Made by a program: the position numbers and the translations under genes. DNA of 64,000 nucleotides from Mucilaginibacter sp. cycad4. Its GTDB lineage: Bacteria; Bacteroidota; Bacteroidia; Sphingobacteriales; Sphingobacteriaceae. Location of the stretch: the NCBI RefSeq assembly GCF_034263275.1, contig NZ_CP139559.1:124001-188000 (forward strand), given 5' to 3'. Under the pieces are notes generated by a model that had not been told where the DNA came from, did not search any database, and worked only from the letters and a program-made list of their open reading frames with translations. Below are positions 1 to 8,651 of the stretch, piece by piece (within the stretch, counting starts at the first letter, position 1; each line of letters opens with the position of its first letter).

Positions 1-615
1 ATTGGTATTAGCCGTTTGATAACTTAACTGCCCTGCCGATAGCTCTTGTTCAAGTATTTTAAGGTCATTTTCTGATAAGATGAACTCTTCTCCGTCCGTA
101 CCATAAATATACCCGTTCAAATGCTGGATAGTGTGTCTTCCCGATTTTAACTCATCAAAATGATATACTGTAGTGCTAAGCCTATAATTTACGCAAAGCT
201 CGTTATACCGGTTAAAAAAGAGATTGGCAAAAGGTAATACTGTTACTTTTTGAGGTGAACTTAGCTTATGTATAAGTCCGTCTTCATAGTAACAAACGCG
301 ATAATTATTGCAGTAAAAAAAAATCCGGTGGTAATTATCCTCTGCTATCCGGAAACACTCATTGTTTTCGAGCCCATCGGCGGATGTGAAATTTTTAAAA
401 TGCTGACCATCAAACCTGCTCACACCTTTATCCGTGGCTATCCAGATAAAACCCCTGCTGTCCTGCATTAAATAATAAACCCGTGAACTGGGCAGGCCAT
501 CAGGTGCACTGTAGTTTTTCAGGTAAACTTCCTGGTAGGGAATACTGGCATATACGCCGGAAAATAAAAATTGAGTTAATATTAAAAGTTTAAAAAAAAA
601 GCTTTTTAACGGCAT
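1..615 (-). CDS. Two-component regulator propeller sensor protein, N-terminal part (truncated by window)
   Basis: Partial gene; it reads from an ATG at 615 down to base 1 without a stop (205 codons seen). Residues 1-23 look like a signal peptide (MPLKSFFFKLLILTQFLFSG). Immediately after comes the hallmark of a reg_prop blade: GLPSSRVYYLMQDSRG, then FIWIATDKGVSRFDG. In Bacteroidota such periplasmic propellers precede a Y_Y_Y domain, a membrane helix and usually a histidine kinase, often LytS-type or hybrid. The kinase part would lie beyond the left edge, so its type is inference. No -7 box was recognised upstream. Confidence 0.8.
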   Translation of the reverse strand, partial: MPLKSFFFKLLILTQFLFSGVYASIPYQEVYLKNYSAPDGLPSSRVYYLMQDSRGFIWIATDKGVSRFDGQHFKNFTSADGLENNECFRIAEDNYHRIFFYCNNYRVCYYEDGLIHKLSSPQKVTVLPFANLFFNRYNELCVNYRLSTTVYHFDELKSGRHTIQHLNGYIYGTDGEEFILSENDLKILEQELSAGQLSYQTANTN

Positions 616-961
616 TTTATTATTGGTATCAATTTTAACATCGCTGACTTTTTAACAATATACAATGATACGGTGTATGGCTTTGTTGTATACCGATAAA
701 TATAAAAAGAAATGCTATTGTAAATAAATACAGTTTGAATAATCAAAGGACCGGATGCTCTTTTGATCCCCTGTGCCACAATAGCACGCGTATAGTAATC
801 TTATTTGTCTTGTATGTTACTAATGTATGTATAAAGTGTTATTTATTAATAAAATACATATTAAAGAAAGCAACGCAATCCTTTTGGGCAATTGTGCGAA
901 CCCCTTGCCTCGTTATACAACAAACACTATACCCCGGCTTTCGTTATGCCGGGAAGTCAGA
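616..961. other. Intergenic region between divergent-facing ends, 346 bp
   Basis: AT-rich spacer between the start of the sensor gene (615) and the 3' end of tamL (962), both on the minus strand. The only structure I see is a GC-rich hairpin at 933-953 (CCCGGC, nine-base loop, GCCGGG) just beyond the tamL stop. It could act as a weak transcription stop, but it lacks a T-run. The short open frames here on the plus strand have no recognisable protein features. Confidence 0.5.
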
Positions 962-3241
962 TTAAAACGGATACCCGATAGCCAGGTTAAATACGCTTCG
1001 GTTAAAGTTGAAATCCCAGCGTGGCTCATTGGCACGCACATACGGTGTACGGAGCGGGATACCCAGGTCGGTGCGGAGCACCAGCACGGTTAAATCAAAC
1101 CTTAAACCGAAACCGACATCAACGGCAAAATCGTTGTAAAACTTGTTACTAAACACCGCTCCGGGTTGTTGACTATTGGAGTGCAGTAACCAAATGTTAC
1201 CAGCATCAACAAACAATGCACCGCGTACAATACTGAACAGCTTTGGCCGATATTCGATATTGGCCTCTATTTTAATATCGCCCGATTCATCCGGCAAAAA
1301 TCCACCGGTACCTACGCCTGTTTGAGGATCAAACGAACCTGGGCCAATAGCCCTTGCCCTGAAACCGCGTAAGCTGTTTGGCCCGCCGATGAAGAACTGC
1401 TGACTGTATGGTAACTGGGTTGAGTTGCCATAAGGTAAACCAACGCCTACAATAAACCTCGTTGCAATGGTACTGTTCGGGCCGGTTTTATGGAAATACC
1501 TGATCTCATTTTCAAACTTTACAAACTGGTTAAATATCGCGCCAAATAGCTTTTTAGGTTTACCACCTGCACTATCGGCACCAGTTACTAAACCGTATAT
1601 ATTGTTTGAGAGGGTAACCTTACCATTATAATAAAACGTATTGGTGCGGTAATCTTCGTTGGTGTTAGTAAAGGTATAACTGTAGCTTGGGCCTAATATA
1701 AACTGCTTGTCAATTACGTGCTTTAAAGCTGGATTTACCGGGCCGTTAACAGGACTGATGCTTTGTTTATATTCATCAGATACGCTCAACGGATTCACAA
1801 ATTGGAAGTTGATCAGGTTAAGCTCATGTGAACGGTGCTCTGTTTCGCGCCACTGGTAGCCGAATGATAAATTAAACGAATTTAAATTATACAGCTTTTG
1901 ACGGTTTACGATAGAATAACCCAGGCTCAGGTTAGTATGCGGAATGTATGCATCAGCCGCTTTTGGATAAATAGGCCCGATAAACCGCGGCCACGAAAGC
2001 GTCGTCTGGATACCGGCCTGGTACACGTTATATCCGGCGTTTTGCCCGCCAGCCTGTACATCTGTACTTCCAAATAAGGTGATCTTTAAAGATTCGGCAC
2101 CTTTAAAAGCATTGCGGTTGAGCCAGTTTAAGTTAACCTGTGTACCGGTATAGTTAGCCGATGTGGTGCGGCCTAAAATATCCAGCGACAGCGATTTCTT
2201 TTTGTACTGGGTTAAAAAGTAGTAAACATTAAGCTTTGACGAATCTGCCGATACATCATCGAACCTGTTTTTTACAAATTTATAAGGGCCAAGGTTAATA
2301 AAGCGGTTCAACGAATTGTTGTGTGCCGTACGGTTATAAACCTGGCCGGGGCGCATTAGTACGGTGTTGGCAAATACATAGGTATGTACCGTGTTACGGC
2401 GCTCAACAATATTATACCATTTGTAAAAGATGGCTTTATCCTTCATTAACGAGGTATCCCTTAATGAATAACTTGGGTAAACATAGATATTATCAATAGT
2501 ATAGATGTTTTTGGCCCTGCCCGGGGTTTCATTCTTCACAGCTACAAAAATATCAACCTGGTGACCGGCAATGGTGCTATCCACATGCATGATCAGGTCT
2601 TCAGGTGCGAAGTAGTAAAAGCCCTCTTCCTTCAGTCGTGCGTCAATACGTAAGCGCTCGGTTTTGATAACATCAAGGTTATATTTATCACCGGTTTTTA
2701 ACAGTGTTTTTGCCGATGTTCCTGCAACCGCCGTATCAATAGTGCTTTTACCCTGCGGGAACACTATCTTCCTGATCTTGTACCCCGGCCCGGTTACCGC
2801 GGTATATACAGCTTTAGCAACCTTTGATGACGGTTTTTTGCTTACGGTATCGCCGGTTACCTGCGCCTGGAAGTAGCTTTCATTTTGTAGCCTGTTTTGC
2901 AGGATATTGCTGTTTTGCTCTGGATTAACAGCACTGATCAGTACAGGGGGCTCGCCTTTTTTATTGAGCCAGTGCGCCAGGCCTTTGGTTTTATTGGTCT
3001 TGGTTTTAAAGTACAGCCAAAGCTTAAAGCGCAAACCAAGTATTTTACTGTTAGGTACCGGCCTTAATAAAGCGCCGAGCTCTTCGCTTAGTGCACTCTT
3101 CTCACTTTTTTTCAGGGTTGAGTCTTTTATCACTACCTCACCCCCTGTGTAAAGTTTTTGACCGGGCGCCAGGAATTTAGTGGTACTGCAGGCGCTCAGT
3201 AAAACAGATGATAACAGTATATATTTTAAAGGTTTGATCAT
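962..3241 (-). CDS. tamL: TamL: lipoprotein TamA/BamA-like outer-membrane protein
   Basis: 759 aa. The ATG at 3241 is chosen because it gives MIKPLKYILLSSVLLSACST, a lipoprotein signal with lipobox LSAC. The open frame runs further upstream, but into tamB. After the signal come POTRA-like segments (about residues 30-330) and an Omp85 barrel (about 380-759). The barrel carries the SLRGFRARAIGPGSF lid-loop motif (the VRGF/Y analogue) and ends in a terminal Phe (LAIGYPF). TamL is the lipidated TamA relative known from Bacteroidota. It sits 4 bp downstream of tamB, so the pair is almost certainly co-transcribed and acts in outer-membrane protein or lipid transport to the outer membrane. Confidence 0.88.
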   Translation of the reverse strand: MIKPLKYILLSSVLLSACSTTKFLAPGQKLYTGGEVVIKDSTLKKSEKSALSEELGALLRPVPNSKILGLRFKLWLYFKTKTNKTKGLAHWLNKKGEPPVLISAVNPEQNSNILQNRLQNESYFQAQVTGDTVSKKPSSKVAKAVYTAVTGPGYKIRKIVFPQGKSTIDTAVAGTSAKTLLKTGDKYNLDVIKTERLRIDARLKEEGFYYFAPEDLIMHVDSTIAGHQVDIFVAVKNETPGRAKNIYTIDNIYVYPSYSLRDTSLMKDKAIFYKWYNIVERRNTVHTYVFANTVLMRPGQVYNRTAHNNSLNRFINLGPYKFVKNRFDDVSADSSKLNVYYFLTQYKKKSLSLDILGRTTSANYTGTQVNLNWLNRNAFKGAESLKITLFGSTDVQAGGQNAGYNVYQAGIQTTLSWPRFIGPIYPKAADAYIPHTNLSLGYSIVNRQKLYNLNSFNLSFGYQWRETEHRSHELNLINFQFVNPLSVSDEYKQSISPVNGPVNPALKHVIDKQFILGPSYSYTFTNTNEDYRTNTFYYNGKVTLSNNIYGLVTGADSAGGKPKKLFGAIFNQFVKFENEIRYFHKTGPNSTIATRFIVGVGLPYGNSTQLPYSQQFFIGGPNSLRGFRARAIGPGSFDPQTGVGTGGFLPDESGDIKIEANIEYRPKLFSIVRGALFVDAGNIWLLHSNSQQPGAVFSNKFYNDFAVDVGFGLRFDLTVLVLRTDLGIPLRTPYVRANEPRWDFNFNRSVFNLAIGYPF

Positions 3242-3245
3242 GAGC

Positions 3246-6200
3246 TTAGTTTGAAGTAGTTTGCGGTTTGTTTTCCTGTTGCTGCTGCATGTTTTTTTGT
3301 TCCAGCGCCTTGTCGGCTTCTTCTTGCTTTTGTTTCTTTTCTTTTTCTTGTTGCTGGTACTGGCGGCGTAACCTGCGCTCTTCAGGGGTACGCTTGCGGA
3401 AGATCTCCCTGAAACGGTTATAATCAACCGTTAGGGTGAAGCCTACACCGGTTTCAATGATCTGGCCCTGGATCACAATAAATTCATCGCGGCGGTACGC
3501 ACGCAATGTATAGCGGCCATCCTTACTTAGTTTATATGCTATAGATACGTCGCCCGCTATGTTGGATGCTTTTTGACCCGGTTGATTGCCTTCAAGGTTA
3601 AAGTTGTTACCAACGCTTACGGTAAGCCGGTCGCTGAGGAAACGTTTGGACAGGCCAACGTTCAGGTCAGTACGATTGGTTGCCGTGCCCGATGAATAAT
3701 CTTCACCGGATGTAAGGCCGAAGTTCAGGTCGACACCCGAGATCAAACTGCCCGCCAAACGGTTTAACTGATCTGAAAGGAGGCTGCTTACACTGTTACG
3801 GATAGTGCCTTCAACCGTAGTGCCTGCACCCTGGCTTTGCAGCGGGTTATCGCCAATAAAGTGGCCCAGTACCAGCACGCCCAAAACCTGTTTATTAAGT
3901 TCGTTAGGGTCTTGCCGTATCTGGGTTAGCCTGGTATTTACGGTGTTTACCACATCTGATGATACGGAATAAGAACTGTCTGGCAATACAATGTCAAAAC
4001 TTATGTTAGGTGTTAGCAACTGATCTTTCAGGTTAAGGTTAACATTGAAAGGTAGTTTTTGCTTGTACATCGTACTGTTTTGAGCATCCGAAAGTTGGTT
4101 TGAAACCAGGTCGATAGGAGGCACATTGGCTACATAAATGGCCGTAAGGTCAATATTGGCGCTGGTTGGATCGCCCGTCCAAACAATGGTACTGCCTTTT
4201 TTAAAGTTGAAGGTACGTTTAACAGTTGCATAGGCCAGGTTGTACGAGCCTGAGTTAACTACGTAAGTACCGGTAAGGTTTATTTTGCCGCTTGGGTCAA
4301 TGCCGCCATTCAGGCTGGCCTCGCCTTTAAGATGTACGATATCGCCGTTTCGCTCATCAACTACAATAGTAAACGCCGCGTTTTTATTTACGTTGATAGT
4401 TGCAGAAACATCCAGCCCCGTAACATCCGATTTTTTAAGCGAGTCCAGTTGCCTGGCCAGCAGGATGGAGTCCATTTTAGGGGCATCCTTGTCAATAAAG
4501 TCAACCACACCTTTTCGGTCCTCTACCGCCGGGTCGTTGGTAGGCAGTACAAAGGTCATGTCGGTTTTGTCGTTAACGGTAAGGTTGGCATCAACCACCG
4601 GCTTAGTCATATTACCGCGGATCTTGATGCGGGTATCCACATAAAGCTTGCCGTAATAAAGTTTGTTATCGGCCTGGGTTGAATTGGTAACCCTGAAATT
4701 ATTGGCGTTGATATCCATACCGAAGGCAAAATCGGTGTAAGTTTTGGTATAAATACTGCCGCTTACCACAGCCTTGTTGCCGGTTGAATCAACCAAAGTG
4801 AAATCATTAAAACGGATCCCCTCGTTATTAAAAGTGATACTTTCCTGCGGCATTCGGAAGTAGGAGTTAAGCATGGCTACGTTAAAGCCTACTTTATTAA
4901 AGTTGACGTCGCCCCGCACTGATGGAGCGTCCGTAGTACCTGATATTTTAAGTGCTCCGGTAATATTGCCCGTAGCATTGCGCAGGTTGCCAAAGCTGAA
5001 ACCCTCGATGCTCTTCATGCTCAAGTTCACGATATTCAGGTCGAGGTCAAAACGGCTTTCTGGCGAGGTATAATAGGTGCCAGTGAGATCAACCTGGTTG
5101 CCTTTGCCCGTTATGCTCATTTGTGCTGCATAAGCATTGGCGGTTTGGTTATTTACTTTAAGGGCAATGTTACCTACCGTATCGCCTTTAAAGTTGAAAT
5201 CGTTAACGTTGATGGCGGCGGTAAATACAGGAGTTGTTTGGAAGTTGCTTACAGTAGCATCGCCATTAATGGTGCCGCCTACCTGTAACGAATCCTGTTT
5301 GGCCATTTTGGTAAGCGCCTCAATATGGAAATTGTTAAACTTGATATTCAGCGGACTGTTAAACTCCTGCGTACTGCTGTTAACGCTCAGTACCTGGTTG
5401 TTATTGGTAATGGTAAAGTTGTGTGCCAAAATGCCTTTTGGCCCGTATTGCAAAAAGTTATCATCGCTAACCGCCCACGGCAAATAATCAAGCAGCAGGC
5501 CATCTTTATTAAAGCTGAACTGGTACTCATCCGGCAAGATGCTGAAGGTACCCGCTACACGGAAACGTTCCTTCTTAGCCGCATCGCGGATCTGTAGGCT
5601 TAAACCAGCTTTATTATCCCGGGCAGCGCCGGAGATGCTGGTATTCAGCAGATCGACAGAGGTGCCAACTTTAACCTCATCAACCGAAAAGTTATAGTTA
5701 AGCGCATTATTGGCCGTATTGATATTAAGAGATGCCTTGTTAACCGTATTGGTGCCGTAAACCACTTTTGGTATGGAGCCTTTAACAACCAATTCACCTG
5801 TTTGGCTGTCGAAGCTGCCGTTCAATAACACAGGGTCAAGCTGTTTCAGGTCTGGTACAAACTGGGTAAGCAATGGGGTTTTAACTAACCGGGCTTCAAA
5901 CTTAAACTGCTGCGCATCGTACTTAACTACCGGTGCGGGCTTGGTTTTAATGGTTTTGCCGCCCTTGGTTTTTACAGCCACCTGCTGCCCGCCGGCAATG
6001 GCGGTGTTAAAATATTTGTCGATCACATCCTGCAGGGCCGGGGCTATCTGCGTAAGTTTGTACTTACCGGCCATGTGAGCGCTCATTACAGAGGTTTTTA
6101 AACGAAGCGTACTGCTGTCGGCACTGGCTGTTGAAATGAGGCTGATGGTATCCATCTGGATGCGCTGGCCTTTGTTAACTACCAACAGGTCGGTGGCTTT

Positions 6201-8414
6201 GATATCGGCGTTCAGATAATCAGGATCGGCAGTTGGTACATCGGCAATGATCTTGCCATGAAAACGCATATCGTCCTTAACAAAATTGAGGTTTTTAAGG
6301 TTGATGCTATCCACATTTAAAGTAGCTTTAACTGCCGGATATTTTTTATTGAGGTTGGCCTTGGCATCAAGGCTGAAATTAATGTTAGGATCTTTCATGC
6401 GGGCAACGGCCGTATAAGCGCCATTGCTTGAAGTGCCATTCATTACCAGGTTTTGGTAGGTATAACCCTTAACATAGGCCTTAGCCACATTGCCGTTAAA
6501 TGCTATGCTTGCCTTTTTGGGATCGAGGCTTTTGCCCTTTAAATTGGCGTTCATGGTGATGCGGCCAACCATTTGCGGTTGTTTGGTAAGTGCACCAATA
6601 TTGAGCTCATTGGCCTTGATATTGGCCGTGTATGTAGCTGTATTTTTATTTTGTCCGTTCGTTAAAGCTGCAACCAGATCAACCGCACCATAGCTTGAGC
6701 GGAGTATCATTTTAGTACTAAAGGTGTACATGCTGCCTTTAAAGTTACCCTTAAGGTTCATTTTTTCAGGAATGCTCACATTTGGCGGGATGCTGCCTGC
6801 CGGGGCCAGTTTGGTTATGTCGCTGCGGCTGGTGCTGAAGTCGGCAATACTAACATCAAAAGTAGCTTTTTTTACATCGGGCAGTCCTTTCATTTTAGCC
6901 GATGCTTTTATATGGGTACTGCTCAATCCCGTGACTTCAAGGTTAGGGATGTCAAGGTTATCAACCTGGCCGCTCACCCGGCCATTGATCTTGAACACCG
7001 TACCCGGCGATGATTTGAAGGGCTCCATAGCTGCCATGGTCGGCATCAGCAGTAAAACATCTTTTAAACCCAAACGGCTGCCGTCTAAATTGGCATTGAT
7101 ACCCAGAGCGCCAATGTTTTTGGTGATGGCATCAATAGAAGGGTAACGTACCTGAACTGATTTTTGCAGCCTGGTATTAGGGGTTTCCAGTAACAGGTCA
7201 TTCATATAGGCGTTGGTTGGCCCGTACAAAAATGCGGTATGGAACTTGTTGATCTTTAAACCGCTTTTTTCGGTAAAGGTGAATGAGTTGATCTTGCCCG
7301 AAATGGTATCGGGACTGTAAGATATATTTTCAGCTTCGGCATTAAGGCTGCGGATATCCATGTGGCCAAAATCAAGGCCTTTGGGTATGGCTTTCTGCGC
7401 TTCGTTATCAAACTTAATATTATCGTTAGTGAAAGTAACCTTGCCAATGGTTGCCCGCCATGCCGATTTGGTAGGAGAGGACACCAGCGTATCCAGCTTT
7501 TTAATTGTTTTAACAACTTCTTTAACTACCGTTTTGGGTTTGGCAAGGGTCAATCCGGCTTTGGTATTGCTCAGTTCAATATTTTTGATACCCACCTTTT
7601 GGTTTTTCAGGTCGATCTTATCCATCTCCACTAAAAACTTGTTCAGGTCTACCTTGGCACCCATTTCGGCGCTTTGGTAATCGACTTTGATTTTGGAGAT
7701 ATCAATCACGCCTAAATTCAAATCCATATTAAGTGGGGCTGTGGCTGTATCAGGAGGCGGCGGACCGGTTGGTGTTTGGACGATTTTGGCATTTACATCG
7801 CTCAGGGTGGTTTTGGGTATGGTGAACTTCATCTTATCCATATCAAAATCTTTTATGCGGGTATCAAAATGGCCTAATAAAAACTTTACATCGTTGCCGG
7901 TAATGGCATCTTTATATTTTACGTTGATCTTATCGAGGATGATCTTATCAACAGAAAATTTCATGGTTGAGGTGGTATCGGTTGGCTTAACTTCCTTCTT
8001 TTGTTCGCCAACAAAGGCTTTCATAATGTAGTCGAAGTTGAACACACTGTCGGCGCCACGGTTTACATTGGCGGTGATGCCCTGCAGGTTTACCTCGTTT
8101 ACCTCAACCTCGCTGTGCAGCAATTTGAGCATGCTGATATCAACTTTAAGTTTTTCGCCGGCTATAAGGGTGTCTTTTTTCTGATCCTCAAAATACACAT
8201 CTTCCAGCACGAGCAGCTTGGGCAGCCCGAGACTGATATGGCCAATCTTAACTTTGGTATGGATCTTATTTTGTAAAAAAGTTACGGCTTTATCTTTCGC
8301 GAAGTTTTGTACAGCGGGAACCTGTATCAAAATTACTACAAGGATAACCAGCAGAACTACACTCACCAGTATCCAAAGTATTGTTTTAAGGGTTATTCGT
8401 AGTATTTTTTTCAA
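3246..8414 (-). CDS. tamB: TamB-family (DUF490) translocation/assembly module protein
   Basis: About 1722 aa. No ATG exists near the 5' end. A TTG at 8414 gives a natural start, (M)KKILRITLKTILWILV, followed by one long hydrophobic helix (about residues 10-32). A farther TTG at 8519 would translate an intergenic palindromic repeat and is rejected. The helix is followed by an AsmA-like start (DKAVTFLQNKI), a very long beta-rich repetitive middle of asparagine-rich alternating strands, and a C-terminal DUF490 region (about 1250-1680). The last ~45 residues are a K/E/Q-rich tail (RRQYQQQEKEKKQKQEE), likely helical. TamB proteins span the periplasm and work with TamA/TamL. Start choice is moderately certain; family assignment is strong. 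Confidence 0.88.
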   Translation of the reverse strand: MKKILRITLKTILWILVSVVLLVILVVILIQVPAVQNFAKDKAVTFLQNKIHTKVKIGHISLGLPKLLVLEDVYFEDQKKDTLIAGEKLKVDISMLKLLHSEVEVNEVNLQGITANVNRGADSVFNFDYIMKAFVGEQKKEVKPTDTTSTMKFSVDKIILDKINVKYKDAITGNDVKFLLGHFDTRIKDFDMDKMKFTIPKTTLSDVNAKIVQTPTGPPPPDTATAPLNMDLNLGVIDISKIKVDYQSAEMGAKVDLNKFLVEMDKIDLKNQKVGIKNIELSNTKAGLTLAKPKTVVKEVVKTIKKLDTLVSSPTKSAWRATIGKVTFTNDNIKFDNEAQKAIPKGLDFGHMDIRSLNAEAENISYSPDTISGKINSFTFTEKSGLKINKFHTAFLYGPTNAYMNDLLLETPNTRLQKSVQVRYPSIDAITKNIGALGINANLDGSRLGLKDVLLLMPTMAAMEPFKSSPGTVFKINGRVSGQVDNLDIPNLEVTGLSSTHIKASAKMKGLPDVKKATFDVSIADFSTSRSDITKLAPAGSIPPNVSIPEKMNLKGNFKGSMYTFSTKMILRSSYGAVDLVAALTNGQNKNTATYTANIKANELNIGALTKQPQMVGRITMNANLKGKSLDPKKASIAFNGNVAKAYVKGYTYQNLVMNGTSSNGAYTAVARMKDPNINFSLDAKANLNKKYPAVKATLNVDSINLKNLNFVKDDMRFHGKIIADVPTADPDYLNADIKATDLLVVNKGQRIQMDTISLISTASADSSTLRLKTSVMSAHMAGKYKLTQIAPALQDVIDKYFNTAIAGGQQVAVKTKGGKTIKTKPAPVVKYDAQQFKFEARLVKTPLLTQFVPDLKQLDPVLLNGSFDSQTGELVVKGSIPKVVYGTNTVNKASLNINTANNALNYNFSVDEVKVGTSVDLLNTSISGAARDNKAGLSLQIRDAAKKERFRVAGTFSILPDEYQFSFNKDGLLLDYLPWAVSDDNFLQYGPKGILAHNFTITNNNQVLSVNSSTQEFNSPLNIKFNNFHIEALTKMAKQDSLQVGGTINGDATVSNFQTTPVFTAAINVNDFNFKGDTVGNIALKVNNQTANAYAAQMSITGKGNQVDLTGTYYTSPESRFDLDLNIVNLSMKSIEGFSFGNLRNATGNITGALKISGTTDAPSVRGDVNFNKVGFNVAMLNSYFRMPQESITFNNEGIRFNDFTLVDSTGNKAVVSGSIYTKTYTDFAFGMDINANNFRVTNSTQADNKLYYGKLYVDTRIKIRGNMTKPVVDANLTVNDKTDMTFVLPTNDPAVEDRKGVVDFIDKDAPKMDSILLARQLDSLKKSDVTGLDVSATINVNKNAAFTIVVDERNGDIVHLKGEASLNGGIDPSGKINLTGTYVVNSGSYNLAYATVKRTFNFKKGSTIVWTGDPTSANIDLTAIYVANVPPIDLVSNQLSDAQNSTMYKQKLPFNVNLNLKDQLLTPNISFDIVLPDSSYSVSSDVVNTVNTRLTQIRQDPNELNKQVLGVLVLGHFIGDNPLQSQGAGTTVEGTIRNSVSSLLSDQLNRLAGSLISGVDLNFGLTSGEDYSSGTATNRTDLNVGLSKRFLSDRLTVSVGNNFNLEGNQPGQKASNIAGDVSIAYKLSKDGRYTLRAYRRDEFIVIQGQIIETGVGFTLTVDYNRFREIFRKRTPEERRLRRQYQQQEKEKKQKQEEADKALEQKNMQQQQENKPQTTSN

Positions 8415-8472
8415 TTGTATGTGTATTTCAAAGGTGAAGATCGCGCTGGTTAATATAAACAAATAATAAGCC

Positions 8473-8560
8473 AAGCCCCCTCTAAATCTCCCCCGGTAGG
8501 GGAGACTTTTTAATTGCAAATTTTAAAGCCCTCCCTTCCGGGGAGGGTTGGGAGGGGCGG
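8473..8560. repeat. Two C/G-rich palindromic intergenic repeats in the tamB-dnaE divergent region
   Basis: 8473-8513 carries the unit AAGCCCCCTCTAAATCTCC followed by CCC-GGTA-GGGGAGA and a T-run. The same unit recurs at 14174-14215 behind another gene. 8525-8560 holds a related G-rich palindrome (CCCTCCCTTCCGGGGAGGG). They form stem-loops on either strand and belong to a dispersed non-coding family. Confidence 0.65.
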
Positions 8561-8609
8561 GCCGCTACTTTTGTTTTTCAACACGTAACCCCCTGAACTT
8601 GTTTTTTAA

Positions 8610-8617
8610 TAACTTTG
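8610..8617 (+). promoter_or_regulatory. Candidate -7 box for dnaE
   Basis: TAACTTTG matches the Bacteroidota -7 consensus TAnnTTTG and lies 34 nt before the dnaE ATG. No TTG is found 19-23 nt upstream, so the call rests on the -7 box only. Confidence 0.4.
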
Positions 8618-8651
8618 TACTTCATAACGATTTTGCTGAAACGGATTAACT

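Noticed and set aside
735..1093. Plus-strand frames near the tamL 3' end
   Set aside because: Low-complexity, overlapping or antisense to tamL and without family features.
3242..3427. Upstream extension of tamL to 3427
   Set aside because: The added residues are a basic low-complexity run from an out-of-frame reading of tamB, and the lipoprotein signal starts at 3241.
4285..7680. Long open frames on the plus strand opposite tamB (for example 6724-7146 and 7360-7680)
   Set aside because: They are antisense to a clearly conserved gene, have no recognisable motif and show hydrophobic runs produced by the asparagine-rich coding strand.
8414..8519. Upstream extension of tamB to 8519
   Set aside because: It would translate a palindromic intergenic repeat and starts with TTG, while an internal TTG gives a clean signal-anchor start.
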